Positions 5,532-5,992 of a stretch of 5,992 nt of DNA are shown here, piece by piece (within the stretch, counting starts at the first letter, position 1; each line of letters begins with the position of its first letter). The notes under the pieces are model-generated. The model worked only from the letters and a program-made list of their open reading frames with translations, searched no databases and had not been told where the DNA came from. Location of the stretch: contig JAKAYH010000162.1 of assembly GCA_021826835.1 (NCBI GenBank), positions 1 through 5,992 on the forward strand, read 5' to 3'. The DNA is from Thermoplasmata archaeon (GTDB lineage: Archaea; Thermoplasmatota; Thermoplasmata; Thermoplasmatales; Thermoplasmataceae). A program made the translations under genes and the position numbers.

Positions 5532-5816
5532 TCAGTGTTCTACTGGAGTATTATTATCCAATATTTGTTGACCACTGAATATTCCATATTTTGGACTTTG
5601 AACAGTACACGTCTTACACAGATAACCTTCTTGAGTTCTCAAAAAATGGCAGCTTTCCAGATTCCTCCTCAGAATGCGTGTCAGGATCTCCTGGTGAATT
5701 CCACTTTTTCTTTTGATATCATTGAATCTCATCGGACCGTCACTGTTGCATATTATTGAGCACACAAGTTTCTCTCTCGGAGAATAATAAGGTGGAAAAT
5801 CACAAAGAACTCCCAT
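5532..5816 (-). CDS. Small Cys-rich winged-helix protein, probable regulator
   Basis: This 94-residue protein reads as a winged helix. A first helix begins at about SPREKLVCSII (12-22), RFNDIKRKSGI (30-40) and HQEILTRILRRNLES (41-55) make the HTH, and a short wing FLRTQEGYLC (58-67) follows, then a polar tail. It has six cysteines (5, 19, 23, 56, 67, 70) with a CKTC pair at 67-70 just after the wing, a plausible metal or redox site. The ATG start fits a leaderless mRNA with the TATA box centred 28 bases upstream. It is first in a two-gene unit with the MtrA-like protein and probably controls it and itself, perhaps through the octamer repeats at its promoter. I cannot assign it to a named family; ArsR- or MarR-like folds are the nearest. 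The function is inferred from fold and position. Confidence 0.7.
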   Translation of the reverse strand: MGVLCDFPPYYSPREKLVCSIICNSDGPMRFNDIKRKSGIHQEILTRILRRNLESCHFLRTQEGYLCKTCTVQSPKYGIFSGQQILDNNTPVEH

Positions 5817-5839
5817 ACGGCCTAATCATGGCGATTAAG

Positions 5840-5847
5840 TATATATT
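5840..5847 (-). promoter_or_regulatory. TATA box of the winged-helix/MtrA-like unit
   Basis: AATATATA on the minus strand (TATATATT on the plus strand) is centred about 28 bases before the ATG at 5816, placing initiation next to the start codon. No Shine-Dalgarno site is present. Confidence 0.65.
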
Positions 5848-5873
5848 GACTGGTAAATGTTGAGCATTGACTG
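5845..5873. repeat. Direct repeat of ATTGACTG at the promoter, 21-bp spacing
   Basis: The octamer occurs at 5845-5852 and 5866-5873, 21 bases apart, or about two helical turns on the same DNA face. The nearer copy overlaps the TATA/BRE region of the leftward promoter. This is the typical layout of an archaeal repressor site. The adjacent winged-helix protein is the natural candidate (inference). Confidence 0.4.
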
Positions 5874-5941
5874 TGAACGTTTTTTTAATTTTCTTCAAAG
5901 AAGGTGTTCATCATAGGAAGGCATAAAACAAGACAGAGATT

Positions 5942-5992
5942 ATGATTCGTTGGTTAAAAAATACGGCAAAAGACACAGCGTCCCGAAAGTTG
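5942..5992 (+). CDS. Possible 5' end of a rightward gene, cut by the window edge
   Basis: ATG at 5942 opens a frame that runs to the edge (MIRWLKNTAKDTASRKL, 17 codons). There is no good TATA box at the leaderless distance. AGGAAGG at 5915-5921 is about 20 bases away, too far for a normal Shine-Dalgarno site. On the opposite strand a hydrophobic frame enters from the edge and stops at 5911, so the tail of a leftward gene is an equal alternative. No family can be named. Confidence 0.2.
   Translation, partial: MIRWLKNTAKDTASRKL

Noticed and set aside
5397..5759. Plus-strand open frame of 120 codons across the winged-helix gene and the next gene's start
   Set aside because: It spans the junction of two convincing minus-strand genes and reads as low-complexity hydrophobic sequence with no domain.
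1..5992. CRISPR array, insertion sequence or prophage
   Set aside because: There are no regularly spaced repeats, no transposase or integrase motifs and no paired terminal repeats in the window.

Overview
The window looks archaeal. The single tRNA gene is tRNA-Thr(GGT) with no encoded CCA and a U at the discriminator position, as in archaeal Thr tRNAs. The two protein transcription units visible in full begin with a TATA box about 25-28 bases before the start codon and have no Shine-Dalgarno site, the signature of leaderless mRNAs. One protein is an MtrA relative. I cannot place it to genus. Something near Thermoplasmatota or another non-methanogenic archaeon is a guess, because no other methanogenesis gene is present.

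Layout, left to right. Positions 1-43 may hold the first codons of a leftward gene cut by the window edge. tRNA-Thr lies at 232-305 on the + strand with its own TATA box. Positions 306-552 hold no convincing intact gene, only a short coding-like stretch interrupted by TAG and two small inverted repeats. From 4199 down to 553 a leftward operon runs in this order: siroheme-dependent sulfite/nitrite reductase, TusA-like sulfur carrier, XRE-type HTH regulator, uroporphyrinogen-III C-methyltransferase (SUMT), and precorrin-2 dehydrogenase (Met8/CysG N-terminal type). Positions 4200-4407 hold its promoter, a perfect palindrome beside the TATA box, a second inverted repeat and a likely terminator for the next unit. 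From 5816 down to 4408 a second leftward unit encodes a small Cys-rich winged-helix protein and a three-part MtrA-like protein (Cys-rich N-terminus, MtrA domain with the cobalt-ligand His, DUF4346-like C-terminus). The right end holds that unit's promoter with a repeated octamer, and perhaps the first codons of a rightward gene.

How the genes fit together: the first operon carries a reductase plus two enzymes for making its siroheme (uroporphyrinogen III to precorrin-2 to sirohydrochlorin, possibly siroheme), with a sulfur carrier that may take up or route the product and a regulator that may control the set. The second unit is likely corrinoid-dependent. It is connected to the first by adjacency and by chemistry, since cobamides and siroheme share precorrin-2. 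The points most worth a second look are the MtrA/DUF4346 protein with a possible Fe-S domain, the C-x4-C spacing in the reductase's cluster motif, and operator-like repeats at both promoters.
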